From Canna indica (lineage: Eukaryota; Streptophyta; Magnoliopsida; Zingiberales; Cannaceae), in NCBI GenBank assembly GCA_034359265.1, contig CP136895.1, forward strand, positions 1,056,501 to 1,120,500: a stretch of 64,000 nt of DNA, written 5' to 3'. Of the stretch, positions 11,929-26,800 are shown piece after piece. The position numbers were made by a program, and so were the translations under genes. How positions within the stretch are numbered: the first letter of the stretch is position 1; the number at the start of each line of letters is the position of its first letter. Below the pieces are notes generated by a model that was not told where the DNA came from, searched no databases, and saw nothing but the letters and a program-made list of their open reading frames with translations.

Positions 11929-12634
11929 GATCTCGTTTGATTGATATGAGAAGTAATTTTTCATGAAATGTTATAATTTTCATGAATTAACTTTTCACGT
12001 ATATATGTTTCTCGAAAAGTATCAAAATTGTGTCAGATTGACAAGAAATTAATTGGTAGAAAGTGTTACTTGTCATCCGAAACATGTTTGATTGATTCTT
12101 AGGAAATATACATCAAATAACCAATATATAACTTTTCTTATAAATTAATATTTTAATTTATATATTAGTATATATGAAAAATTAAATTTTATTTATAAAT
12201 TAATATTTTAATATATATACGTAAAATATAGTATAATTTTTTCATATATAACTAATATAATATATAATTTATTATAAAGGGAAAAAATAATTTTTATTTG
12301 GAGTTAATATAAAAAAACTATATATTTTGCTCAAAAATAAATTAAAATAAAATAAATAAGTCAATTATCCATGAATGATCTAATCTCATATTGTTGACAA
12401 CATAAATTATAAATTTTAGCATTAAATGCAAATGTGAGGATAATTTTTTTTTTTCAAATACAATGCAAGAACTGCAACTTACCTAGATCCCCTATATAAG
12501 TTACTTTATATATTTTGCATAAAGTTACACTTCTTGAAAAAGTTAAACTTCCTGATAAAGTTATACTTCTTGAAGTGTGTCAACCAAACAAGCCTAAAAA
12601 TATAATTTTCCCGAAAGTACAACCAAACGACACC
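11929..12634. mobile_element. Possible Tourist-like (PIF/Harbinger) MITE, about 706 bp
   Basis: The left end gatctcgtttgattg and the reverse complement of the right end, ggtgtcgtttggttg, match at 12 of 15 bases. Both are flanked outward by TTA/TAA bases, as in 3-bp TTA target sites. The interior is AT-rich with cttcttgaaaaagttaaact / cctgataaagttatacttct phrases near the right end. Because the exact end and target duplication are ambiguous, this is only a candidate. Confidence 0.4.
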
Positions 12635-12639
12635 TTAGT

Positions 12640-14240
12640 ATCCGGACATCCAACTAGAAAAATGAATGAATGCTCACAGTTTTATAATGATATATATTAA
12701 CCACAATAGGTGATTATCAAACAAACCAAATAAGTTCCTGAAAGGCATCATATCAGAAAATGAATTGCCTTTACCGACAAATGAAAAATAAAGACAGTTG
12801 TTAACCTACCTTAGCCACACACCAAAACATGGTAGCAAGTGCTTATCCAAAGATCTATTTTTTTTGGCTTAGTCAGAAGTTTAAACTACTATATTTGCAC
12901 CGACGCACTAATGAAGGAGCTTTAGGTGCATGCAAACAGTATATCAAATTTGTATCTCTATTGCATCTTTGTTGAGGCTAAAAAACTAATGAAATAAAGA
13001 AAAGTTTTCGAATTAGAAGTTCCAATGAATGACCCATAACCTCTTGCTATTTAATTTCACTATTTGTAATTAGATAATTGGATCCACTTACAGATCAAAC
13101 TGAAGGAACAGGACAAGCAATAAAAGCTTTCTCTACCAAGCTAGAAATTGAATTGTATATTAGAAAGGCCTTGTTGGTGAGGTTGCTGAGGCTTGTTTGT
13201 GAGTCAGAAAGAATTGTGACTGATTTGTCTGCTATTGTGACATCAGCAGAGCATATGGTGTTTAAGTAAGGGTCTCATTGTGACTCCAAAAGAGCAAGTG
13301 ATAAGGAGTAATAAATGCTTATCTACTGGCTTTGGCCCCTGAAAAGCCCCCCTTTCGTAGTTTGTTGCACCATGCCCACAAGTAACAGCTCCTCAAAGTA
13401 TATCCATGATGAGCAAAAAAATCTGACTCGAAAAGCACTGGCAATCAGTTGGAGATTGTTCACGCGATTCACTCCATGTAATTGTCCATCGAAGCTGAAG
13501 ATCAATCACATCTTTCTAGAGTTTCAGATTCCTCAGTGTTTGTGTTTTGTTTATAGATATAATTTGGCAAATTAAGTTCCCGAATATTGAATCCAAAGAC
13601 ACTCTAATTTGTGTTAAGCTTTAAGCCTTCAGAAAACAAGTAGATATCATCCTGCAGTCGTGAACTCATGGGTATAAAGGAAGACTTTTGTTTTCAGCCT
13701 TGTTGATTTTTTTTTCTTTCCCTGCAGTTTCTAAGATTTGGTACGCTGAAGGCTCCGACCTCCTTAACCTGATAAAGTAGGCACAAATCAGGAGCAATCA
13801 AAGTAGCTGCGTGCAAGTCAGTGATGATGGTGTCTCAACGCAGGTTGCACAACACTAACCTGACCTACCATATATTATGTATGAAAATTTCAGGAGTGAG
13901 AAATGGTTGGAGGGGACAGAAAAAACAATAGTGCCATGGATTGATGATTCACGAACTGCTCGTAAATTTCTCCTTTTGTTTTGGGCCTTAAGAAGTGACT
14001 GTTCTTGAACACCTCCGAAGAGGTTCGAGTAAGATCTAATGGTTGCTGCCTCTAGAAAAGAGAAATCACGTCCATAACATTTAGTTATCAACGGGGTAAA
14101 ATACGCACGAGAAGCCTTAAACATCGGACAACAGTATAAGATATAAAAGGAATATTGAGAAGCTGCAAAGAAAAAAACATTTAAATGCTGACCTGTGAAG
14201 TGTGAACCGTAGACGGGACCATGCATCTTTTGATTGGAGA
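12640..14240. other. Intergenic or gene relic, unrecognised ORFs
   Basis: The ORFs at 13078-13269 (+), 13315-13575 (+) and 13855-14226 (-, 123 codons) are the longest here. None shows a domain, a splice partner or a credible start. The minus ORF contains a basic stretch LLKAQNKRRNLRAVRES. It lies just downstream of the ALG12 stop codon region and may be transcribed 3' flank or decayed sequence. I see no supportable gene. Confidence 0.35.
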
Positions 14241-14244
14241 ATTA

Positions 14245-14400
14245 TCAGCTTAATTTTAGGGCTGATTTCATATATGGCCCATCTGAATAAGGTTTTTTAA
14301 AAAAATGACATTCAATATAAACTTAAACAAAAAATGACCAAGAGAATTATTTTTCGAACAACATTGTTCATATATGTTAAATGAATAATAAATGAATAAC
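14245..14400. repeat. Repeat fragment resembling the end of the 10430-11345 element
   Basis: The segment reads gggctgatttcatatatggcc, then aataaggttttttaaaaaaatgac and a run ending tttttcgaacaacattgttc. This is the same order as gcattttttatatgatcc, gataagcgttttaaaaactgac and tttttttgaacaaaattgtc at 10430-10535. Similarity is moderate. No second end was located. Confidence 0.35.
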
Positions 14401-14860
14401 TCCGCATCTCGTCCACTATCACAATAGAATTTATTTTCTGGTATACGTGTACCATCAAATTTTATAATTCTCTAATTTAAGCTTCAAACAAATAAAAGAT
14501 TCAAATTCATCACTTATCTTAAAACAAAATATCATACCATTATCAGCTACAATATTGCCCAAGGAGAAAAATCAGACACACTCAAATGGCATTAATAATT
14601 CAAAATAAAATACTTAAATACCTTGTTACTCAATTTCATTTATCATTCACCTAGCCAATGCAATGATGTTATTAACACACCCACTAGATCTGTGTGGATA
14701 CCATGACATTAGAGCTGCTATTTTAAGGCTCATAATGGCCATCTAAATGAAAATACTATGCAGCTAAAGCAATCTCAATTTCCTCAAAACTCATTGCCTT
14801 TTCTGTGAAGATGCATGACTCTGCCTGCTCCAGCAAATATAAATTACATACGTTGTAGAG

Positions 14861-17800
14861 TCATGGGCAACCTGGCCATTTAGAAAGATGAATATCCTGG
14901 TCTCTCATGTTTCCATGAACAAACACTTTTGGCTCCTTCAACTGCAACCATGAAGATTAACAGTTTGTAACAAGTATATGCATCAGAAATAATATAATGA
15001 ACTTGGGCCCCTAGATAGGTCCATTGAGTTCAGAACACATAATTATGTATACAAAGGAAAGTATGATTGTACTGACATACTAAAATCCTTACCAAGATAA
15101 ATGGTGGAAAGCCAATCTGAAGATGGATACGGGAAAAACCACTTACAGCAAACAAGCACTTGTATCCATCAATATGGAAATGCTCACTGAAGCAAGCGAA
15201 AAAAAGAAGAAAGATTTATTGCAAAACGTGAAATAAAGTACAAAAAGATGTAATAATTTGTTTCATTTTAACTGTTTCCAGTTTCACCTTACTCATTATC
15301 GTACACAAATCTGGGTAGGGAGTAGGAACAATGACAATGAGGTTAAATAGTTCCATCAAATCAATGATTTTTTAAATATAAAAAAAATGCATATAAAGAA
15401 ATAATATACCACACAATTCTGTTCAAAAGCCTTGAAATACTAAACTAGAAAGAGAGAATTGGGCCTTACTACGATATAGCTGCCATGCATGATTGTCATA
15501 TTGAATGGAAATTGACCAATAAGTTTAAGAGTGAAGACACTAATCGGATAGTTGCATTGCACAAGTGATAAAATAGGCAAACCACTCCTATCATAAATAA
15601 GCATACAAATATATTGTAGTTTGTTAAGAATATAAATAGATAGATTGGTATCTATCCTATTTAACATGTTGGTTTTTGAAACCTTGCCCGTGGCATGATA
15701 TTCACTTTATTGCTTAACATCGAAAGAAATTCAAACTGAATGCTTAAAAAAGATCAGTTATGTTTCAGTTCATTCTTGGTCTAATTTTGTAAAGTCATGC
15801 GGACCGCACGACGATATCAGGAGAATGCCAACAATTCTAATCTAGGGAACATGTATTGAGTTTTCAGTCTACCTTCAGGGTGTGGTATGGGAGTGGAGCC
15901 AAAAACCGATAATCACTATTTGGAATGAATGAATAGATAGTCTTTATAACACCTTTATGGATGTAGGTGTATTCTACATCAGCATGGGGCCAGACTGCAC
16001 ATGGACAATGTTGACAGAGAACATACAGAATATGTCACTAATCTGCCTTTTTTTGATCCTGGTACGATGCATATTGGCATGGAGCCAAATGCCTGCAATC
16101 CAATTTGGAGTATTGGTATGTCAAACATATAATTTTTGGTATGACTTAGTTCCTTAGTTTTGAGTTGGGTCTAGTCTGCCTAAGTGCATTTTGTTAGAGC
16201 ATTAGCTAATATAAAGGTGCCGAAATTGTACTTTGCCCCTATTTTTTTGGCAAATAAAAGAATTCAAACAACATTTTCCTTTTTTATTCTTTGAGTCCAT
16301 GTAGAAGTAATCCAACAAATAAAAAATGAATGCAGAGAATATTCTAGAACGAGTCATTCCGATAGATAAAGCTCAGAAAAAAAAAGAAAAAAAATCAGCA
16401 GACAGCAAAAAGATCAAACATAATGATTGTTGTGTCTATATGTACAGATTTAAAAGCTGGAATTTGAACTCACTTCAGCAGGTAGGTAAAATTTCTCTGA
16501 CCATACCCATCCAAGGGAATCTTTTCCTCTTTCGAGTATCTACACGTAGAGAAAAGAAACAATAATCTTAAGAAGTACATATGAAGAAACCATTGGCAAT
16601 TTAAACAAGAAGAATAAGATCTCCCAGTTATGATCGATGGCAAAGCTTCAGAAATAATAGTAATATTGCTGTTATTTAGTTAAATTTCAGATACAAGCCT
16701 GCCCTCTTACCCTTGTTTATATTGAGTAGGAACTGATCCCTTTGAAATTTCTTTACAGAAAAAAATTCAGAAACGAGCAGGAAGTAGAATCTAGCAGCAT
16801 ATATGACATACAAAATTGTTGTCACTCGTCAGATTGCTAGTTCCAATTCTACAGATTAACGCAACAAAATAAGTTCGCAGTGCATCTTAGATAATTGCAA
16901 CATATCCCCTTGCATGATAGAGGACCACAAACTACTGTTCTTTAAATTGAAACTAAACCTGAAGAAAATACATTCAAAAATTTTATTATCTAATATTGAT
17001 GTCTTTATGGTATAAATACAATAAAGTTGAATCAGCAAGTGACAGCCATTAGCCAAGATCTTGCATATTAGATTAGTAGCTTATGAATAGTTTTAACTGA
17101 AATAAATTTTATGCACTATTTATTTTTGCCTAGCAAGATAGAATCAAAAAAGTAGGTATGACATTTATCCTGTTCAGCATGAATAAAATGATGGCAACAC
17201 TTTGGAACAATCTTGTAAGACTCGTAAGTGCTTAATCAATGAACAGTCTTGGTGAAAAAAGGTGGCTATTTCCTTCCATAACTCCAACTTCATCATTTAT
17301 GCTGACAGGTTTAAAAGAAAATAAAACAAACTTTTTATGGGTAACCATAACAAAGCTAGGTTCTAATATTTAGGTTTCTTTTTAAAAAAAAGATATTCTT
17401 GTCTGCTTTGTCAAGCTGATGCACCTTTGAGGCTTCTTATGTTGCTCGACTCATAAGCACCTCACAGTACTCTAGCAGTCGTACAGGTAGCATAGGAGGT
17501 ACAGAACATTCCATTAGGGCCAAATCCACATACATACCAAAACAAGAAGTTATGGTCAAGCTGGACCTTTTATATGAGACAAAGTTTAATAAGGTAGGGT
17601 TCAAAGTTGGAAGTTGTGGAAGAACCTTAAAGTGGAAAATGAAATAGTTAAATTGCACTAGTAGAATATTAGTTAACTTGACGAAAAAAGAAATGAACCA
17701 AAAGATGGAGTAAAATAATGTGAAAGCAATATTTTCTGTAGCCCACTATTCACTTGTCTCAAAGAATAATTAGTAAATGGCTAGAAAAATATACCTCCAT

Positions 17801-20800
17801 GGATATTCATTTTCACAAAATCGAGAAACACCATTCATCGCTGTGAAGGCATCAATGTGAACATACTTCTCTTTTCTCACATTGAATGTGTCTGCGAACA
17901 AAGACTTAATCAGTGTAAAATACTGCAGAAAAGGAAAGAATACAAAATTATGCAGTTCAGTGAAGAAGTAACTTCTCTTCGTCCTAAAAAAAGATCTTTG
18001 CTAAAAGTTGGGAGTGGTTATACTGAAAAGCTTCTATGCTTCATCCAACACTGGATGTGTACTGTGTTAAGAGGCGCTCGTGTAGTTACTGAGAGATTCT
18101 AGTGGCCTTTCTTTACATTCCATCCACGATACATCAATTCATAAAGATTACAAAAAATTAACATCTTCCTCTTTATACTGCTATTGCTATGAATATGGTA
18201 ATAAATGTTATGGTTATAAATATGGTAGTGATGTTATGGGTATGAATATGATAGTAAATGGATATGAATGTGATAATAACACAAGGGCTATGAATATGAT
18301 ATTTGAGGCTATTAATTAGAAAAATAACTGCAATTACAAAGGACATTAATTGGGAAAGCTATTATGCCCTTCGATTTGGTGCCTAAATTTGGAGCCAAGT
18401 ATTTGCAATTTGGGATGTAATATTCCCACCTATGAATATCTAAAAAATTGAATAAAGGGAACAAATTTGCATCTTGAAACATATTCTCTCTCCTCTCTTT
18501 TTCTCACTCAACTTCTCTACGTACCTCTCTACCCCCTCTATCAGTCTATCTCTTTCCACTCCCTAACAGCCTCTAATTACCCCATTCGCCCGTGATCAAA
18601 CCTGGTCCGTTACAATGTTACATATACACTCTTTTATTGTACATTATTTTTGTGTCCTTCATATCTTGCCAAATTGGAACTAGATTCTGATTCTACAACT
18701 CCTGATTCCCTTGGTCTTGTCACATTATTGGGTATCCAAGGACCCAAAATTTTCTAGAATGCATTGCAATCATGCTAGTGACAGATATATGACCGATTGA
18801 CCGCAAACCAACAAGAATAGTGAATGAGGAACACATATAGAAGATCAAATATAGAACTTAGCGGTTGAAACAATTAGACATTTCATCAACATGGAACACA
18901 GATTCATACGTATGATTGAAATCATTTACCTGCTTGATGCAAAGCCTCCAATGCATAACCACCAGGATAATTGTTATATGATGCAAGGAACATCATGATT
19001 GAACACCCTAGACTACAAGAATCACACGTGAAAAAACTTAAAAAGAGCACACAAAATTCTCTATCTTGAATGGTAACAGTTCAACCTGACAAGCAAAGAT
19101 CCAAGAAACAATATGTATAGCCACCTCCACCCATCCTTCTTCCTGTTGATATATCTAATATTCACAAAAAACAAATAATCATTTTGGTGACCGCAAATGT
19201 AGAGATGATTGCAAAAGTCTGTAGAATATGGATAGTGTAAATTTAACTACAAAAAGCCATTATATAAGTTCCCATCTATTGGGGTCAGTTAAATGCATCT
19301 TTTCCCACCATGAAGCTCCGTGAGAGACAATTGGAAATTATAAGTAAAATAAAAGATATAATTTAAATATCAAAAGATTCTTTGCTATAACAGTATTATA
19401 TTTATCCTACGAGGTGAGAGCATGTAGAACTCAAGTTCATGGATTTTCAAGGGATCAAAACCATTATAATTGTTAACTGTTCAAGATTTATTGATAGATC
19501 ATTTCGGTCACTTGTTTTACTACAAACTCCTCATGCATTTAAACCAGTCCATATGCTTTTTGACATAGGACTGCTCAGATTTTTGGTTGGCTGGTTAGTT
19601 CCACTGATCAAAAGTTCAAAACTGGCCATAAGCATAGGCCAGAGACTTATAAGTGATTTTTTTTGCATATCTATGTATATAACTCATATGGATGGCTCTA
19701 GTTCTACAGTCTGGTCCAGCATTGAATTGATACAAATTGCCTATACTAGTCCACATACTGCAGTCTTAAACCTTTATATTTATGTGATCACATTCCAGTT
19801 CTCTAAATTTCATATATCAATATGTCTGGGTTGTCATTATCAGCATTCCATGTTCAAATCTGTGCCCTACACCAGGGATTTTAAATTGATCCTTGCTTAT
19901 AGCAGGCAACATATTTCAAAATAAAGACTTATTGACACAGAGTTAAGAGTTGCATCTTTTGCAAAACGATTGTGCCATCTCAAGTACACTATTGGACCTT
20001 TTCATTTCACCAATGCTTACACTAACTTGTGGTAGAAATGTATGCTTGAATTGATTATTTGAGTTGTACCACTGAAAAAAATTACGAAGCAATACACCTA
20101 TTACCAGTCCAGTAGTTAGTTGGATGGTTGGACCTGTAATATGGTACTTGGATGATACAATCAGTACATTCTTACTGATACTTACAAAGCAACACATCAA
20201 TTACCAATACAATTGTGCCATCCCCAACTACATTATTTGGCTTGCATGCATCACAAATGCTTACACTAACTTGTGGTAGTAATATCTGCTTGATTATTTG
20301 ACTTGTATCGCCCTGTATAACTGGTACTTAGTTGGAACTGTATAGAGTCCAATATACATCTTAAACTATTCAGAGATTCCTGCTGATATGGATAGCATGT
20401 GGAGAAATGATAAATGGCTTTTTTTATAAAATAAATGCCACAAGCCTTCCTTCTTATAGTATTAAAAAATAGCAAAATCTAGTAAATGGTGCAATTGACC
20501 TTAGACACAGTGCGAACTTTAAATACATCTAAATTTAGTAATTATAGCATATCAGATTATTGTTCTAGTTTCTTCTCAGTAATTCTATAGTTAACAATAG
20601 AATATTCCAACCATGAAAATATAAGCTTCTAAGTAGTATAAAAATCAACTTCAGCAGCAACAAAGTGGAGGTAAGTTTATCGTACAGTCTGCTTGCTGTG
20701 ATTGCAGCAGATACATTCAACATAGGAACGGAACCAATTATGAATCGGAGCTCCTGTTACATCAATAGAATCAATAAGAAGTCGTGTGATTACTGCAACA

Positions 20801-23800
20801 GGATGCAAAAAATATCAAGTTTGGCTGGATATACCTTGTGAGGGAGTTTTGAGTAAAGTAAAACAAAAGAATAAACAGGAACTATGTATTGCAATATCCT
20901 CCTGTCAAGTAGGATTCCTGCCTGCAACAATCAAATCACAACAATTACTTCTCTTTTCCTAAAATACGAAAAAAAAATGTATGTTAAGATTATTTTTTAG
21001 TTATTTTTAACAACTTGGAAAACAACTAAGAATGACTCTGCTTGTTCATGATGCCTTTCAATTATGGACTAAAATCCACAAAAAACTAAAATTGCTGAAC
21101 AGGATGTATAATAGACTGATTGATGTGTGATATGTTTGAACTTACAAAGCAGAGAGGATATGCTACAAGCAGAGATCGAGGAAGTGCTGAAGTGAAGTAC
21201 CAATGAAATGATTGAGTCTAAGTTCATGGTATTAAGGGCACCAAATTGCAGATTTTCTACACAAAAGCTTTTACATATTCCTTAAGAAAAAAAAAACAAA
21301 AACTTATACATGATTAGTGTAACACCTATAATCTTTGGCATCTATAAAAAAAATATGAATTCGCAATATTTTCATACTGATCTTTCTATCAGGAAGACCT
21401 GAACTATAATGCATATACCCAAGGTAAAAACATCGTAGCCTAGACTCTAGACCCATACAACAATTCTCCTGTCAAGCCAATTCACGAGATCAAGCCAAAA
21501 TGCTACTGAAGGTGCATGGTGCCTACAACCTGGCTGCCTTACAAAGTGCTAGTTGTATATCATGGGTTTATGCTTCTTAATTTTGACTCCTTGATAGTTC
21601 AAAAGTCAAGAAAAAAGAGATTCTGAAACCACATTTAATTGTAGCAGGTGCATTTAATTAAACAATGGCAAGGATACACCCCATTCTGAACTCCGGTTTA
21701 GGACAGAGTTAAACCAGAAAACCTCCAGTTCTGGCCACAAAATTCTCTGCCACATTACTGAATCAATTAGTGCAGTGAAGCCTGAAGAGAGACAAAGAGA
21801 TCAGTTAACAAAAATAGAAACAATCAAAAGAGCACTTCTAGAATAACCAGTTAATCAACCTGATAAAAACTGTCTCATAAAGTGTAATATGCAACTTGCC
21901 TATGCATAAGAGGGCAGAAGATATGCAGCACTTCATTGCCTCAAAAATCGAGATGGCTTTGCTCTGTCATGAATACAAAGACAACAAGAATAATTAAATT
22001 TTCATCTTACAAAATGTTTAATCCCTTTGTCACATGAAACTACAATTTCTAAAGAGTCAGGAGAGTTAACCCATCCATCACTGATTATTATAGAGAAACA
22101 GAATGAACATCAATCTGAAAGATTTAAGACAAACAAAGAATAATATAATTATCATTTTAAAATGTTATATGTGTTGACCTAAGGTTTTCAACTTTGGCCT
22201 TAATCTTGGTTTTGATAATAACAAAGTAAAAGCTAATATTTGAATGATAAATAATTTGAGGTTCTAAGTTGGTAAGCACACAACGTCCGCAATTGAAAAA
22301 GTAGAAGAGTAATCAAAATATTTCAAAGGACATTGATAGATGCTCAAAGTAAAGAAATATTTTGAAAGCTAGGTTTAGGGTGGTAGAATCATTGTATCAT
22401 CCTTCAAATGCAAGTTGATGATGAAAATCAAACCTATTGCAATAACTCGAACCAAAACCAATCTGCGCTGAAACTAGTGCGCTTTCGGTCATATGTTTGG
22501 TAGATCGAAGGTCGATCGACCGTCAAATCCAATAGTTGTTTTTTCAACCTTTGTGGAGTCTCTAACCCAGTCTCTCTCATTGTTTCTCTATAAATACATG
22601 TTCCCAACCTTCCTTAAGCAAAAAATGTTCGCATTGAACCATCCTATGATCTATTCTAAGTTTGATTGAATCATTCTTCTACAACCCTAACTTTAAACTC
22701 TTTTCTTCTTGATTAAAGCCTTGATCCCTCAATATGATTCATTCATCAAAGGAATCAAGAGGACCTAGAAGCTTGATTTGGAAGCTAAGTATTATTTGTT
22801 GTATTTATTGCTCAATTGTTTTGTATTTAGGTCTGTTTTGTTGTCATTTAAAGATTAGATGATGATCTAGAGTGTTAGGTCAAGGGTTGAGAGGTGGCCT
22901 TGGTGTAAAAGTATAAATCCACTTGCGTAACTAGGTTAAGTAGGGATTCCTTGGAGCTTGAGCTACCTTCGAGGAGAAGGTTGTAACCTTCATGTGTAAA
23001 TCCTCTTGTAGGAATTTATTTAATCTAGAAGGATTGCTTGATATCCTACACAGGGAGCTTAGGAAGTGGATGTAAGCTTGGTTAGAAGTCCAACAACTAA
23101 TTTGTGTGATTAAATTGCAATCTTTGCTTGTGGTGCTTTGATGAATATATATTTTGCGCTTGACTTGATCTAAGAAATCAAGTTTTTCATTTGTACAAAA
23201 TTGACATTATGTTTAATTTAGGCATACACACTATTCAACCCCCCCCCCCCCCCCCCTCTCAAATAAAGGGATGAAACAGCCAAGAAATGTTGAACCTCCA
23301 CCAAATCGAGGGATGTCAACCATTTGCCAAAATCATCAACACATCTTTGTTTCTGGGGTGTGCCGACAAAGCAAAATAATGTACAAAAACAGCTAAGATA
23401 CATGCATTGATCCTCCTATGACCAATTATTACTGACCCTGGATTTCTTAATCTAGTGGTGATGTGGTTGCATTAAAAGACTGAAAAGAACATTATAGACA
23501 TGCTTAGGTTGGAAGTTTTATTTTTGTTACTTCTTCTACATATACCACTAACTCGCTCTGACATGCTAATCTCCTAATAAGTCCCAACTATTTGGGACCA
23601 GCTACTTGCTAATCTCCAAATAGAAGATAAAAATTGTGCATCTGATACTGTGATAGAAGTTACTAAGATCACAATCAGTAACTTGGATCATAAGAGAATT
23701 TGCAACTAAAAAAATAGATAGGATATCCTACAGTATCATGATCTTAGGCAAACCAATACTATGATAGGATATCTAGCCAACCAAGGAGGGCAAGAATCTA

Positions 23801-26800
23801 GCTTGAATCAACCAGGTTCAATGTAGTAGTAAACATTTAAAATAGATAAACTATGTGTATTAAAGAAGAAATAAAACCAAGGAGCATACCAGCAAAAGTT
23901 CAATTCCAATTGGTCCAAAGAGCAGCACAGAATCACATCTAAATATCACAGTAGCACAAGTCTGGCATACCAGTAAGAAAAAATCATTTAATAAGTTTGA
24001 CATGGTTGATTAACAAAATGCCCTGTGATTATTTATTTATGATGATAAAACCTACCAATATTTATAAAGTATTCCACAAACAAAGAAGCAAAGCAAGGAC
24101 ATTAAGTCACTATTGTCATAGAACATGAACAAGCAAATGCATGAACTGAAATGTGAATTAAATAGATAAAGACCATGTATAGATTTATAGTATCAGCCTG
24201 AATTGTTTCCTACAGGAGAGTTACTAAGTCTTCAATGATTTAACCATTGAATGCCCTTGTGAATGAAGATATACTTAAGCTGCATAATGCCATACAAACC
24301 CTTAGAAAAACTCTTTACAAGGACACCCTTAGAAAAACTCTTTACAAGGACACCCATAAAAAAACTAGAAAATACTTACAAGGAATTACTCATCAGATTA
24401 CCTCAGATCAAATTCTACAATGCACAACATGGCATGTAATATGAAAAGGATCACTACTAAAGAAATCTCTAAGGTATAATGGAGTATCTTGTTACAAGGA
24501 CTCAAATATTCAACATAATGTGTGTGTGTGTATATATATATATATTAAACAAGAAGAATTCAATTGAACATTCTTATGAATTTATGATAATATAACAAGG
24601 AAATATGAAAAAAAAAAAAACACATTTAAAGTTTGCTAACACCTAAGCAGCAATTACTTAAACTTTAACTATAAACTTTTTATGCAAAAAAAGGTAAAAA
24701 GAAAAGGCTTGAAGAAACTAAATTGAAAGGAATTTTTTCCAAGGGAAATGGGACTAAAAAAAGTATACCAGGCATCTAAGAGTCGCATATGGATTTCCTT
24801 TGAACCAAAAAGAATATGCCAAGTTAACTGCACAAATAGCAATCAATAAGTTGTACTTTCATAATCATCCAATAACCTTTGCATCCATGTTGAAAAACAA
24901 AAAATGATTTAGGAGTGGCGGAGCAAGTTTTTATAAGTGGCATCCATCACCCATGCAGAAAATATTCAATCCGATGTCTGTAGTGAACTATTGGTAGACA
25001 CTGATCTTCTTCACCTTCCAAAGCCCACAAAGACTATGGCTGCATTGTGAAAATTAATTCTAGTTTTCATTTTTAGCGAACACAAGAATTTAGAAAATAA
25101 GAATAGTTTTCAGTTTCAAGTTTTAAGTTTGGTATGTAGAAATGGAATCAATTTTCATTAATTAGTTGAAAACTGTGAAAAACTGTTTGGTTTAAGAAAT
25201 CTACAAATAATAATTTTCATTATCAAATCCTTGTGAAAACCTTGAAATATAAATCATATAATCAAATAAAAATTATAAATAATAATATAGTCAGTAATAA
25301 TTACCTATTATTAATTGGGGAATACTTTTAAATTAATTTAATTTAATAATAAATAATTTATTAATTATGGAAGTGTCGCCCATGAGTTCTATTGGAGAGA
25401 GTAGGATTCGATTTCATGACAACTATGAGCATGCCACTGTATTTTGGAAAGTAGAAAAAACAACTGAGTTTCGTGGAAATCTTGGATTTTTTTCATTTAT
25501 TTAGTTTTTGTTTTCATGGGAAACAAATCACCAAATATATTTTCAATACAAGTTCTCATTTTCTATGGAAATGGAAAATAAGAATACCCTATGTTCTTCA
25601 CATAGCAATACATTGCTCAGCAAGAATGTAGAACTAAATATTTTCACTATATAAGCTTACATTTGTTTTGATCAGACTAAAACCCTTTTCTAAATTGATT
25701 TGTAGCACTACAGTATTCAATCATGGCTAAAACCAAAGCTACTCAAAAACCAATTTAAAACAAAAAACTCTACCATTATCTTTATGACATTCTTATATAT
25801 CACTAATGCAATTAATAATACATGCATCATGGCAACATGGTCTACTAGTGCTAAATTTGATTATATGAGCAACTTTCCCATCCTTACCCCTCACTTGTGG
25901 GCAGGAGAAGTTGAGGAGACTGACTCAAGTCCAACAAGTGGATTGACTTAACTGAGGTGGGACATATTTTTTTTTATAAATTGACACTAGGAGTAGGAGG
26001 ATTTGAACTCACGCTTATACCATGTTAAATTTGATTAGATGACCAACTTCCCCAAAAGCTTAAGCTGTTAGGAAAAAGACCAATCTATACATTTATATTA
26101 TTAACAATTAGCACCATCATTCCATAGTCATTTAGGTTCAGTTTGTGACAACCATGACTGCCATATTAATTCAAAAGCAAAGTAAAACAAACTGTGAGTA
26201 GAGAAAAATTATGAAGTAATAGATAATTAGTTAGCAGTGGTGGCAGAATCTAAACTGAAATAAATAAATGAATAACAAGATAAGGAAAAAAGGTGAGCAC
26301 CTAGAACAAAAGCAAGTATGTTTGGAAGAGGGCGCGTCGAGTAGAACAACAAGTGAAATTCTATAGCTGTTAATATGGCAAAGAATGCTTCGACATGATA
26401 TCCAAATTTCCTCCTCACCTGACAACACACAAAATGTCACTATCTACTAACTGATAAAAATACATAATAAAATAAATATGAAGGTGCAACATGCAATTAT
26501 ATGTGAAAAAAAAAATATGCATCTTTTAATATAAAGAGATAATTCATGTCTAAGAGTAAGGGAAGATTCTAGGATACAATGATTAGATGACCAGGTTTCT
26601 AGCTTAAGCATTTTAATTGGGCCAATAGGTTGGCCTATGAAATTGATGAGTTAGTTATCCCATCAAGCGGGTTGTAATAAATGGTATCAGAGCAAGACCT
26701 AGTTCTAGGCATGGTGAGGGAGCCTATGTGAGAAAGGGCTGCCCAGGTGAAGGGGTGGAGCCGCTACTAGGCTAGGTCTCACATGCCGACGACTTGGGTG

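Noticed and set aside
19439..19924. Plus-strand ORF of 161 codons inside ALG12
   Set aside because: It lies antisense in ALG12 intron 14, has no recognisable domain, and has the Phe/Ile/Ser-rich composition of AT-rich chance ORFs.
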